Shown: positions 39,084 through 46,791 of the stretch, in pieces | Layout of the letters: the number at the start of each line of letters is the position of its first letter | Numbering within the stretch: the first letter of the stretch is position 1 | Assembly (NCBI GenBank): GCA_020853395.1 | Contig: JADYYY010000008.1 | Location: 85,889-147,530 of the forward strand | Origin: Acidobacteriota bacterium | GTDB lineage: Bacteria; Acidobacteriota; Vicinamibacteria; Vicinamibacterales; SCN-69-37 | DNA: 61,642 nt | Direction: 5' to 3' | Made by a program: the position numbers and the translations under genes | The notes under the pieces: model-generated | Told to the model about the DNA's origin: nothing | Seen by the model: the letters and a program-made list of their open reading frames with translations, nothing else | Database searches by the model: none

Positions 39084-39991
39084 GCCACCCTCTCCAACCC
39101 ACGCAGCCGCGCGCTGCGCGCCCGGGGATTGCGCGCCCGCTCGGCTTCCGACGCGACGATCGGACGCTTCGTGACGAGCTGTCCGCCGGCGCTCGCGAGG
39201 CGCCGGAACGTGTGCTTGACGACCCGGTCCTCGAGCGACTGGAACGCGATGATCGCGATCCGGCCGCCCTGCCTCAACGCGTGCCACGCCGCGTCGATGA
39301 ACCCTTCGAGCCCGGTCAACTCGTCGTTGACCCAGATCCGCAGGGCCTGGAACGTCCGTGTGGCCGGATCGAGCCGTTGCCACCCGTGCGCCCCGACGGC
39401 ACGGCGGACGACCCCGGCGAGCGCCGCGGTGTCGGCGAGCGCACCTCGATCGCGAGCCGAGATCACGGCCCGAGCCACCTGACGCGCGCGCCGTTCTTCG
39501 CCGTACTGGAAGATCACGTCCGCGAGCGCGCGCTCGTCCACCTCGGCCAGCCGCTCGGCCAGCGTCGCCCCGCGGGTCCGATCCATCCGCATGTCGAGCG
39601 GTCCCGGCTGCCGGAAGCTGAACCCCCTGCCGGGATCGTCGAGCTGCATCGACGAGACACCCAGATCCGCGAGCACCCCGTCGACCGCGGCGATCCCCTG
39701 CGCCGACAGCACGGCGCCGAGCCGCCGGTAGTCGTCGTGGACGAACGTCACGGCCCCGGCCGCGTCCGCGAGGTGCCCTCGCGCGACGTCAATCGCGTGC
39801 GCGTCTCGATCGATCCCGATCACTCGGCCGGCGCCCGCCACCACCAGCGCGCGCGTGTGACCGCCCAATCCCAGCGTGCAGTCGACGTACGTGCCGCCGG
39901 CCCGCGGCCGGAGGAGCGACACGACCTCGTCGACGAGCACCGGCTCATGGCCCGCGTCAGATTCCGAACTCGGCCAGTGCGCGGGCGTCAT
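39080..39991 (-). CDS. rsmH: 16S rRNA (cytosine1402-N4)-methyltransferase
   Basis: This protein of about 303 aa uses SAM to methylate C1402 of 16S rRNA. It begins with EPVLVDEVVSLL, then the SAM-binding YVDCTLGLGGHTRALV, DLGVSSMQLDDPGRGFSFRQPGPLDMRMD (family signature region) and the C-terminal FQSLEDRVVKHTFR. ATG at 39991 overlaps mraZ by 35 bases; the open frame runs further upstream but only as an mraZ shadow. The stop overlaps the ftsL start (ATGA). Confidence 0.95.
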   Translation of the reverse strand: MTPAHWPSSESDAGHEPVLVDEVVSLLRPRAGGTYVDCTLGLGGHTRALVVAGAGRVIGIDRDAHAIDVARGHLADAAGAVTFVHDDYRRLGAVLSAQGIAAVDGVLADLGVSSMQLDDPGRGFSFRQPGPLDMRMDRTRGATLAERLAEVDERALADVIFQYGEERRARQVARAVISARDRGALADTAALAGVVRRAVGAHGWQRLDPATRTFQALRIWVNDELTGLEGFIDAAWHALRQGGRIAIIAFQSLEDRVVKHTFRRLASAGGQLVTKRPIVASEAERARNPRARSARLRGLERVA

Positions 39992-40397
39992 CGTCGGTGA
40001 ACGGCTCCCGCTGGAGCTTCGCGAGCAGCCGCTCGTGATTCCAGACTTCGAGGTACTCGACCTGCCCGAGCACGTCCACCTCGCCGACCATGCCGGCCGC
40101 ATCGCGCAGCCGCGCGGGAATGCCGAGCCGGCCCTGTGCGTCGAGCTCGCCGAGCTGGCCGTAGTAGTTCACCCGGTCGAGGAACTTCGCGCGCGCCGGA
40201 TGCGTGCTCGGCATCCGCGCCAGCCGCTGCTCGACGGCCAACCAGACCGGCATCGGATACACACGGACCGACTCGCCGGTCACGCTCGTGACGTACAGAC
40301 CCGTACCGTGCTGCTCCTCCACGAGCGCCTTGAAGGCGTTCGGGAGCTTCAGGCGACCCCTGTCGTCGATCTTCGCGGGATAGCTTCCGCGCAGCAC
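39957..40397 (-). CDS. mraZ: transcriptional regulator MraZ
   Basis: This 146-aa protein has two AbrB-like halves, each with the DxxGR motif: IDDRGRLKLPNAF near the N-terminus and LDAQGRLGIPARLR in the middle. MraZ binds DNA upstream of its own gene and represses the dcw operon. GTG at 40397 is preferred because it aligns the protein with the usual MraZ start (LRGSYPAKID), has GTGGAG five bases upstream, and leaves the three-copy operator outside the coding region. An in-frame GTG at 40418 lies within the operator and adds seven residues. Confidence 0.94.
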   Translation of the reverse strand: MLRGSYPAKIDDRGRLKLPNAFKALVEEQHGTGLYVTSVTGESVRVYPMPVWLAVEQRLARMPSTHPARAKFLDRVNYYGQLGELDAQGRLGIPARLRDAAGMVGEVDVLGQVEYLEVWNHERLLAKLQREPFTDDDARALAEFGI

Positions 40398-40403
40398 ATT
40401 GGC

Positions 40404-40428
40404 TCCACTTTGATCCACAAAACTCCAC
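40404..40428 (-). promoter_or_regulatory. three-copy MraZ-box-like operator
   Basis: On the minus strand GTGGA occurs three times at an exact 10-base period (+ strand TCCAC at 40404-40408, 40414-40418 and 40424-40428). E. coli MraZ binds TGGGN direct repeats with five-base spacers; here the repeat reads TGGAN with the same spacing. The element spans the predicted transcription start and the ribosome site, as expected for autorepression. Binding is inferred. Confidence 0.7.
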
Positions 40429-40432
40429 GGGG

Positions 40433-40461
40433 ATGGTAGAAGGTCGTATTCCGGGTGTCAA
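40433..40461 (-). promoter_or_regulatory. sigma70 promoter of the dcw operon
   Basis: On the minus strand the consensus TTGACA (40456-40461) and TACCAT (40433-40438) are separated by exactly 17 bases. Transcription would start near 40426, inside the first operator repeat. This is the best promoter match in the window. Confidence 0.75.
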
Positions 40462-40585
40462 CGGCAAACTAATGAAAAGACGGGCGTTACGTTCGACTTT
40501 CGCCCTCTCGTTCAGGCGAACATCTGGTGAAGATCCGTTTAGGGGATTCGCCCGCTCGAAGGCCTTGTTGCGACCGGGCACGTGA

Positions 40586-40591
40586 TAGCAT
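40586..40591 (+). promoter_or_regulatory. candidate -10 element for the glycan operon
   Basis: TAGCAT, within TGATAGCATCCGGCG, lies 10 bases before the TTG at 40602. No good -35 is visible at 17 bases. A near copy of the same 15-base string precedes the gene at 56142, suggesting a shared, almost leaderless promoter type. Confidence 0.35.
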
Positions 40592-40601
40592 CCGGCGGGT
40601 C

Positions 40602-41636
40602 TTGCGCACGATCCTCGTCTGCGAAGCGCTGGTCCCGTTCGTTCGCGGCGGCGCTGAATCCCACGTCCGCGAGCTCGTCGCGCAACTGCGGCGGCACGGG
40701 CACGACGCCGAGCTCGTCAGCGTGCCGTTCAAGTGGTACCCGAAGGGCGAACTGCTCAACCACGCGGCGGCGTGGCGGTTGCTGGACCTCAGCGAGAGCA
40801 ACGGCCGGCCGGTCGATCTCGTCATCGCCACGAAGTTCCCGACGTACTTCGCGAGGCATCCGCACAAGGTCGTCTGGCTGATCCATCAGCATCGGGCCGC
40901 GTACGAGCTCGCGGGCACGCCGTTCAGCGACTTCGCGCACGCCGAGGACGACGTCGCGCTGCGCGAACACGTGATGGCGCTCGATACCGCCATGTTGAAG
41001 GAGTGCCGGCGGCGGTTCGCCAACTCGGCGAACACCGCACGGCGCACCGCTCGGTTCAACGGCGTGGACGTCGAACCGCTGTACCATCCGCCCAGGCTGG
41101 CCGATCGGCTGCGGCGCCGTCCCGGCGGCTCCTACCTGCTCTCGGTCGGCCGGCTCGAGGCCGTCAAACGCGTCGATCTCGCGGTGCGCGCCGTCGCAGC
41201 CGTGCCGGGCGTCTCGCTTCGGATCGCGGGCACGGGGACGAACCGGCCCGAGCTCGAGCGGCTGGTCGAGCAATTGGGGGTCGGCGATCGCGTGCGGTTC
41301 CTCGGCGAGGTGAGCGACAAGGATCTCATCGAGCTGTATGGGGGCGCGCTCGGAGTAATCTTTGCTCCGTACGACGAGGACTTCGGCTACGTGACCCTGG
41401 AAGCGTTCCTCTCGGGCAAGCCGGTGATCACGACCACCGACGCGGGCGGGCCGACGGAGTTCGTCATCGACGGCGTCAACGGGCGCGTGACGGCGCCCGA
41501 TCCCGACGCCCTCGCGGCGGCCGTCGCCGGCCTCGACGCGGATCGCCGGCAGGCGGCGGCGTTCGGCGACGCCGGATACGACCGCGCCCGCGAGATCACG
41601 TGGGCCGGGGTGATCGAGCGGCTCGTCGGCTCGTAG
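40602..41636 (+). CDS. GT4-like family 1 glycosyltransferase
   Basis: This protein of about 344 aa has a GT-B fold. The N-terminal domain begins RTILVCEALVPFVRGGAESHVRELV, with the donor-independent GGAE loop. The C-terminal domain has SVGRLEAVKRVDLAVRA, FLGEVSDKDLIELYGGA and the E(x7)E region FGYVTLEAFLSGKPVITT. The start is uncertain: TTG at 40602 coincides with the first conserved residue and lies 10 bases after a -10-like box; no strong Shine-Dalgarno is seen. It is the first gene of the glycan run and diverges from mraZ. Confidence 0.87.
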   Translation: MRTILVCEALVPFVRGGAESHVRELVAQLRRHGHDAELVSVPFKWYPKGELLNHAAAWRLLDLSESNGRPVDLVIATKFPTYFARHPHKVVWLIHQHRAAYELAGTPFSDFAHAEDDVALREHVMALDTAMLKECRRRFANSANTARRTARFNGVDVEPLYHPPRLADRLRRRPGGSYLLSVGRLEAVKRVDLAVRAVAAVPGVSLRIAGTGTNRPELERLVEQLGVGDRVRFLGEVSDKDLIELYGGALGVIFAPYDEDFGYVTLEAFLSGKPVITTTDAGGPTEFVIDGVNGRVTAPDPDALAAAVAGLDADRRQAAAFGDAGYDRAREITWAGVIERLVGS

Positions 41637-41648
41637 GCCTGCTGGCGC

Positions 41649-42635
41649 ATGAAGCTGATCATCCAGATCCCCTGCCTGAACGAAGCCGCCACGTTGCCGG
41701 CCACCATCGCCGATCTGCCGGCTGCCGTGCCGGGCATCGACGTCATCGAGACGCTCGTGATCGACGACGGATCGACCGACGACACGTCGGGCGTCGCGCG
41801 CCGGCTGGGCGTCACGCACGTCGTGCGCTTCCGGCGACAGAAAGGGCTCGCCGCCGCCTTCATGGCCGGCATCGATGCGAGCCTGAAAGCCGGCGCCGAC
41901 ATCATCGTCAACACCGACGGCGACAATCAGTACCCCGGCCGCGAGATCCCCAAGCTCGTCGCGCCGCTGCTCGCGGGCGACGCCGACATCGTCATCGGCG
42001 ATCGCAACATCCGCGATCAGTTGCACATGTCCTGGCCGAAGAAGATCCTCCAGCGGGCCGGCAGTTGGGTGGTCCGGCAGGTTTCGACGACGAAAGTGCC
42101 GGACACGACGAGCGGATTCCGCGCGTACACGCGCGAGGCCGCGCTGCGGATGAACGTCGTGTCCGAGTTCTCCTACACGCTGGAGTCGATCATCCAGGCC
42201 GGCAAGCGGCGGATGGCCATCGGCCACGTCGAGATCGCGACGAACCCGCGCACTCGATCGTCGCGGCTCTTCGACAGCATCTGGGGCTATCTCAAGGCAT
42301 CGGGCGCGACGATCGTCCGCATCTACACGATGTACGAGCCGCTCAAGGTCTTCACCTACATCGGCACGGTGATCTTCGTCGCGGGCCTGCTCATCTCCTT
42401 CCGGTTCCTCTACTACTTCCTGTTCGCCTACGAGCCCGGCAAGGTGCAGTCGCTCATCTTCTCGGCCGTGCTCATGATCGTCGGCTTCCAGGTCGTGCTG
42501 ATCGGCCTGCTCGCCGACACGCTCTCCGGCACGCGCAAGCTGCTCGAGGACGTCCTCTACCGCGTGCGGGTGATGGAGCTGCGCCAGACCTCGGCGGATC
42601 GCGCGGCCGCCGAACTGGAGGAGCGGCGTGGCTGA
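41649..42635 (+). CDS. GT2 family glycosyltransferase with C-terminal membrane segments
   Basis: This 328-aa GT-A enzyme has IDDGSTDDT near residue 38, the DXD-like NTDGDNQYP near 92 and the acceptor motif DTTSGFRAYTREA. Two or three hydrophobic segments near the C-terminus (about 235-305) suggest anchoring at the inner membrane. Such proteins typically load polyprenyl phosphate or a lipid carrier with one sugar. It starts 12 bases after the previous gene and overlaps the next by eight. Confidence 0.88.
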   Translation: MKLIIQIPCLNEAATLPATIADLPAAVPGIDVIETLVIDDGSTDDTSGVARRLGVTHVVRFRRQKGLAAAFMAGIDASLKAGADIIVNTDGDNQYPGREIPKLVAPLLAGDADIVIGDRNIRDQLHMSWPKKILQRAGSWVVRQVSTTKVPDTTSGFRAYTREAALRMNVVSEFSYTLESIIQAGKRRMAIGHVEIATNPRTRSSRLFDSIWGYLKASGATIVRIYTMYEPLKVFTYIGTVIFVAGLLISFRFLYYFLFAYEPGKVQSLIFSAVLMIVGFQVVLIGLLADTLSGTRKLLEDVLYRVRVMELRQTSADRAAAELEERRG

Positions 42636-43488
42636 TCCGGCCGACGTGTCGATCGTGATTCCCGCCATGAACGAAGCCGCGTCGGTTGGCGACGTGGTCC
42701 GCGGCCTCGCCGCCTCGGCGCGGTGGCGCGAGATTCTGGTCATCGACGACGGGTCGACCGACGAAACGGGGGCGCAGGCAGCCGCCGCGGGCGCGCGCGT
42801 GATCCGCCATCCCTACAACAAGGGCAACGGCGCCGCGGTGAAGACCGGCATCCGTGCGGCGACCGGCGAATTCCTGCTCATCGTCGACGCCGACGGCCAG
42901 CACGATCCCGGCGATGCGCTGCGGCTGGTGTCGCGCCTCGGCGAGTTCGATCTGGTCGTCGGCGCCCGATCGAGCGCCACGCAGGCGGGATCGGTGCGCC
43001 GCTGGGGCAACGCGGCGCTCAACTGGCTCGCGGGCTTCCTGACCGAGCGCGACATTCCGGATCTCACGTCGGGATTCCGTGCGGCCCGCCGATCCTGTCT
43101 GCAGGAGTTCATCGGGCTGTTGCCGAACGGGTTCTCGACGCCGACGACGACGACGCTCAGCTTCATCAAGGCCGGCTACAACGTCGCGTTCGAGCCCGTG
43201 CACGCGCGCCAGCGCCAGGGCGCGTCCAAGATCCGCCTGTCGAAGGACGGCCCGAAGTTCCTCCTGATCATGCTGCGGGTGATGACGATCTTCAGCCCGC
43301 TGCGCGTGTTCCTGCCGGTGGCCGCCGCCGCCTTCCTGCTCGGGTTCGGCTACGCCGTCTGGACGATCGCGACCCAACGGCACGTGACGAACTCGTCCGT
43401 GCTGCTCATCGTGCTGTCGGTGATCGTGGTCCTCGTGGGCCTCGTCTCCGAGCAGATCTCCGCGCTCCGGCCCGATGGACGGCGGTGA
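42628..43488 (+). CDS. GT2 family glycosyltransferase (polyprenyl-phosphate sugar transferase-like)
   Basis: This 286-aa enzyme starts with GTG at 42628 inside the previous gene. It shows VIDDGSTDETG, the DXD segment VDADGQHDPGD, ARSSATQAGSVRRWGN and PDLTSGFRAARR, close in layout to DPM1/ArnC-type enzymes. Two C-terminal membrane segments (about 217-240 and 250-275) follow. It could charge undecaprenyl phosphate with a sugar for the GT-C enzymes of this locus. The 3' end overlaps the next gene by 14 bases. Confidence 0.87.
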   Translation: MADPADVSIVIPAMNEAASVGDVVRGLAASARWREILVIDDGSTDETGAQAAAAGARVIRHPYNKGNGAAVKTGIRAATGEFLLIVDADGQHDPGDALRLVSRLGEFDLVVGARSSATQAGSVRRWGNAALNWLAGFLTERDIPDLTSGFRAARRSCLQEFIGLLPNGFSTPTTTTLSFIKAGYNVAFEPVHARQRQGASKIRLSKDGPKFLLIMLRVMTIFSPLRVFLPVAAAAFLLGFGYAVWTIATQRHVTNSSVLLIVLSVIVVLVGLVSEQISALRPDGRR

Positions 43489-44728
43489 CGCTCCGCCCAG
43501 GCGCGCGCCGGGCGATCGCGATCGCACGCGGCGCTGGATCGCCGCGGCCGTCGTCGCGGGCCTCGGCCTTCGCCTCGCGTTCGGTCTGCTCTACTGGGTC
43601 GGTCAGCCTCTGACGCGCGACGAGCGCGAGTACTTGTCGCTCGCGAGGAGCCTGGCGAGCGGCGACGGCTTCGTGTACGACCCGATCGTGCGCAACGGTC
43701 CGGTCGAGCCCTTCGGCCGCGCGCCGGGCTATCCGCTGTTCCTGGCCCTCGTCGGGGGCGGCGGCGCGGCAAGCGACCACGTGCCCGCGGCGGTGAAGAT
43801 CGCGCAGGCGGGCGTCGGCGCGCTCGGCGTGCTCTTCGCGGCGCTCGTCGCCGGCCGGCTCGGCGGTGCGCGCGCGGCGCGCCGCGCCGCATGGCTCGCC
43901 GCCGTTTACCCGCCGCTCGTCTGGATCTCGGCGTATGCGTTCAGCGAAGCGCTCTTCTGGCCGCTGGCGCTGGGCATCGTGCTCGTGTTCGATCGCCGCG
44001 GATCGACGCGCGCCGGCGGACTGCTGGCCGGGCTCTTGACGGGCGCCGGCATCCTCGTGCGCGGCGCGCTCGTGCCATTCGCCGCCCTCGCCGTCGTCTG
44101 GCTGCTCTGGCGCGGCCGCGTTGCGGCGGCGGCGACGTTCGCCCTGGGCGTCGCGCTCCTGCTCGTGCCGTGGACGGCGCGCAACTACGGCCACCACGGG
44201 CGCGCTGTCCTCGTCGCCTCCGAAGGCGGCGTGACCTTCTGGACCGGCAACCACCCGCTGGCCGTCGGGGACGGCGACCTCGCAGCGAACCCGCCGCTCA
44301 AGGCGGCGCAGCAGGCGCTGCGAGCCCGCCATCCCGCGCTGACCGAGGAACAGATGGAGCCCGTGTATTATCGGGAGGCGCTCGCGTGGATCCGTCAGCA
44401 CCCGATCGACTGGCTGGGGCTCGAAGCCCGCAAGGTGTTCTATCTCATCGTGCCGACTGGCCCCTCCTACACGCTGCACTCGACCCGGTACTTCGTCGCG
44501 TCGCTCGTCTCCTATCTCACGGTGCTCCCGCTCGCCATCGTCGGGTTCGTCGCCGCCGGCAGTGAACGCCGGCGCGTGACCGGCCTGTGGCTGATGGCGC
44601 TGTCGGCCGTGGCCGTGTGCCTCGTCTTCTTTCCGCAGGAGCGCTTCCGCGTGCCGGTCCTCGATCCCACCCTGATCGTCTGCGCGGCCTGCGCGTGGAC
44701 GGCTCGTCCGACCGAGCGCAGGGCATGA
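43475..44728 (+). CDS. GT-C (GT39/ArnT-like) membrane glycosyltransferase
   Basis: This 417-aa protein has about 9-11 membrane segments. The first periplasmic loop carries the acidic RDEREYLSLARSLASGDGF segment (DxE), the catalytic position of GT-C enzymes that use polyprenyl-phosphate sugars, and RAPGYPLFLAL follows as in ArnT/PMT-type proteins. A large C-terminal loop contains YYREALAWIRQHP. Its 5' end overlaps the preceding gene, whose product may make its lipid-linked donor. The acceptor is unknown. Confidence 0.83.
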   Translation: MDGGDAPPRRAPGDRDRTRRWIAAAVVAGLGLRLAFGLLYWVGQPLTRDEREYLSLARSLASGDGFVYDPIVRNGPVEPFGRAPGYPLFLALVGGGGAASDHVPAAVKIAQAGVGALGVLFAALVAGRLGGARAARRAAWLAAVYPPLVWISAYAFSEALFWPLALGIVLVFDRRGSTRAGGLLAGLLTGAGILVRGALVPFAALAVVWLLWRGRVAAAATFALGVALLLVPWTARNYGHHGRAVLVASEGGVTFWTGNHPLAVGDGDLAANPPLKAAQQALRARHPALTEEQMEPVYYREALAWIRQHPIDWLGLEARKVFYLIVPTGPSYTLHSTRYFVASLVSYLTVLPLAIVGFVAAGSERRRVTGLWLMALSAVAVCLVFFPQERFRVPVLDPTLIVCAACAWTARPTERRA

Positions 44729-45444
44729 CGGCGCTCGTCGTGCTCCCGACGTACAACGAGCGGCTCAACCTCGAGCGTGTGGCGGCCGGCATCCTCGCGC
44801 ATCCGTTCACGCGGCTGATGGTCGTCGACGATGGATCGCCGGACGGTACCGGGCAGCTCGCCGACGAGCTCGCCGCGCGATCCGATGGCCGGATCGAGGT
44901 GATGCATCGCACCGGACCGCGCGGGCTCGGTCGCGCCTACATCGACGGGCTCACGAGAGCGTTGCAGACGGGCGCCGACGCCATCGTCCAGATGGACGCC
45001 GATCTGTCGCACGATCCGAAGTACCTGCCCGACCTGCTGGCCGGGCTGGCGGACCACGATCTCGTCATTGGCTCGCGGTACCTCCACGGCGTCAGCGTGG
45101 TGAACTGGCCGCTCCATCGGATCGCGCTGAGCGCGTTCGCCAATCGCTACATCCGCGCGGTGACCGGCTTGTCGCCGACCGACTGTACGAGCGGGTATCG
45201 GATGTGGCGGCGCGAGGCGCTGGCCCACATGCCGCTCGCTGCCGCGCGCACGAGCGGCTACGCGTTCCTGACCGAGATGCTGTACGCCGCCGGCCGCGCC
45301 GGCCTGCGCATCGGTGAAGTGCCCATCGTCTTCGTCGAGCGCCAAGAGGGCTACTCGAAGGTCTCGCGCGGCGTCCTGTTCGAGTCGCTGATGACGCCGT
45401 GGCGGCTCATCCTGCGCGGCGGGCGCGTCCGCCGGCCACGCTGA
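44725..45444 (+). CDS. polyprenol monophosphomannose synthase-like GT2
   Basis: This 239-aa single-domain GT-A enzyme lacks membrane segments, as in many bacterial Ppm/DPM1 proteins. It has VVLPTYNERLNLERV, MVVDDGSPDGTGQLAD, HRTGPRGLGRAYIDGL, the DXD motif QMDADLSHDP and GSRYLHGVSVVNWPLHR. The CTSGYRMWRREAL segment and the C-terminal QEGYSKVSRGV are family hallmarks. It probably transfers mannose from GDP-mannose to polyprenyl phosphate. ATG overlaps the previous stop (ATGA). It gives the locus a second or third lipid-linked donor. Confidence 0.9.
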   Translation: MTALVVLPTYNERLNLERVAAGILAHPFTRLMVVDDGSPDGTGQLADELAARSDGRIEVMHRTGPRGLGRAYIDGLTRALQTGADAIVQMDADLSHDPKYLPDLLAGLADHDLVIGSRYLHGVSVVNWPLHRIALSAFANRYIRAVTGLSPTDCTSGYRMWRREALAHMPLAAARTSGYAFLTEMLYAAGRAGLRIGEVPIVFVERQEGYSKVSRGVLFESLMTPWRLILRGGRVRRPR

Positions 45445-45446
45445 CG

Positions 45447-46682
45447 ATGCGGCAGACCGTCGTGATGCTCACGACGTCGTACCCGCGTTTCCCCGGCGAC
45501 GGCGTCGGCAGCTTCATCGAGCCGATCGCGAAAGGCGTGGCCGCGCGAGGCCACGCCGTCCATCTCGTCGCGCCGTGGCATCCGGCGATCACGCGCTCGG
45601 CGCCGGACGACGGCGTGACGTTCCACTTCTATCGCTATGCGCCAACCCGGCGCCTGAACGTGTTCGGCTACGCCAGCGGCTTGCGCGCCGACACCCATCT
45701 TCGCGCCGCGGCGTGGCTCGCCGCCCCCGCGGCGCTTGCGGCCGGATGGCTGACGGCGCGGCGCATCGCCGCGCGGCACGGCGCCACCGTGCTGCACGGC
45801 CACTGGGTCGTGCCCGGCGGCGTGACGGCGGCGCTCGCCGCCGGAAACCGGCCGGTCGTGGTCAGCCTGCACGGCTCCGACGTGTACGTGGCGGAGCGCC
45901 ACTGGGGTCCGAAGCGCGCGGCGGCGTTCGCGTTCCGCCGCGCGGGGTGGGTCACGGCGTGCAGCGACGACCTGCGCGACCGCGCGATCGCGCTGGGGGC
46001 GGCGCCCGATCGCATCGAGACGCTGCCGTACGGCGTGGACACGACACGGTTCGCGCCGGACCCGGCCGTGCGCGCCGCCGTACGCGGCGAGCTCGGCGCC
46101 GGCACGGCGCGCCTCGTGTTCTCCGCAGGACGGCTCGTCAGGAAGAAGGGATTCGAGTACCTCATCGACGCCGTTGCCGGTCTCGCGGCCGAGGGCGCCG
46201 ACGTACGGCTGATCATCGCGGGCGACGGCGATCTGCGCGACGAGCTTCGCCGGCGCGCGGCGCCCGCCGGCCGCGCGATCGTCCTCGTCGGCAACCGCCG
46301 CCAGGACGAGATCGCGCGGCTCTCGGCGGCCGCCGACGCGATTGCCGTCCCGTCGGTGCGCGACGACGCGGGCAACGTCGACGGCCTGCCGAACTTCGCG
46401 CTGGAAGCGCTCGCGTCGGCGACGCCGGTCGTCGCGACGACGGCGGGCGGCCTCGGCCAGCTCATCCGGCCGGGCCGCACCGGCCTGCTCGTGCCCGAGC
46501 GCGATCCGGCGGCGCTCCGCGACGCGCTCCGCCACCTGCTCGACCAGCCCGAGATCGCGCGGGCGATCGGCGCCGCCGCACGGGAAGACGTGGCGAGCCG
46601 GTTCGGCTGGCCGCACGTCGCCGAGCGGCTCGAGGCCGCCTACGAGCGGGCCGCGGCGTTCCGTTCCCAGCGGACGGTCTGA
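45447..46682 (+). CDS. GT4 family glycosyltransferase
   Basis: This 411-aa GT-B enzyme has an N-terminal acceptor domain (LTTSYPRFPGDGVGSFIEPIA, VVSLHGSDVYVAERHW). The C-terminal donor domain has FSAGRLVRKKGFEYLIDAV, NRRQDEIARLSAAADAI and the E(x7)E-type region LPNFALEALASATPVVATTAGGL. The ATG at 45447 is two bases after the preceding stop. Similar proteins add hexoses to lipid-linked oligosaccharides. The gene ends about 110 bases before the next, the first noticeable break in this operon. Confidence 0.89.
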   Translation: MRQTVVMLTTSYPRFPGDGVGSFIEPIAKGVAARGHAVHLVAPWHPAITRSAPDDGVTFHFYRYAPTRRLNVFGYASGLRADTHLRAAAWLAAPAALAAGWLTARRIAARHGATVLHGHWVVPGGVTAALAAGNRPVVVSLHGSDVYVAERHWGPKRAAAFAFRRAGWVTACSDDLRDRAIALGAAPDRIETLPYGVDTTRFAPDPAVRAAVRGELGAGTARLVFSAGRLVRKKGFEYLIDAVAGLAAEGADVRLIIAGDGDLRDELRRRAAPAGRAIVLVGNRRQDEIARLSAAADAIAVPSVRDDAGNVDGLPNFALEALASATPVVATTAGGLGQLIRPGRTGLLVPERDPAALRDALRHLLDQPEIARAIGAAAREDVASRFGWPHVAERLEAAYERAAAFRSQRTV

Positions 46683-46730
46683 CGCGTCGCACGCGGCCGA
46701 TCCGCACGGTTCGAGCGATCGCGCCTGCCC

Positions 46731-46760
46731 TTGTCGGTGCCTCTGACGGAGTGCTAGTGT
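46731..46760 (+). promoter_or_regulatory. possible internal promoter before the SDR-aminotransferase genes
   Basis: TTGTCG (46731-46736) and TAGTGT (46755-46760) are spaced by 18 bases in the 109-base gap after the GT4 gene. The match is moderate but the position is sensible. Confidence 0.4.
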
Positions 46761-46791
46761 GTCCCCCTCATGCGTCCGTCGCAACGCAGTC

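Noticed and set aside
40398..40418. GTG 40418 as the mraZ start
   Set aside because: It lies inside the triple-repeat operator and adds residues not found in other MraZ proteins.
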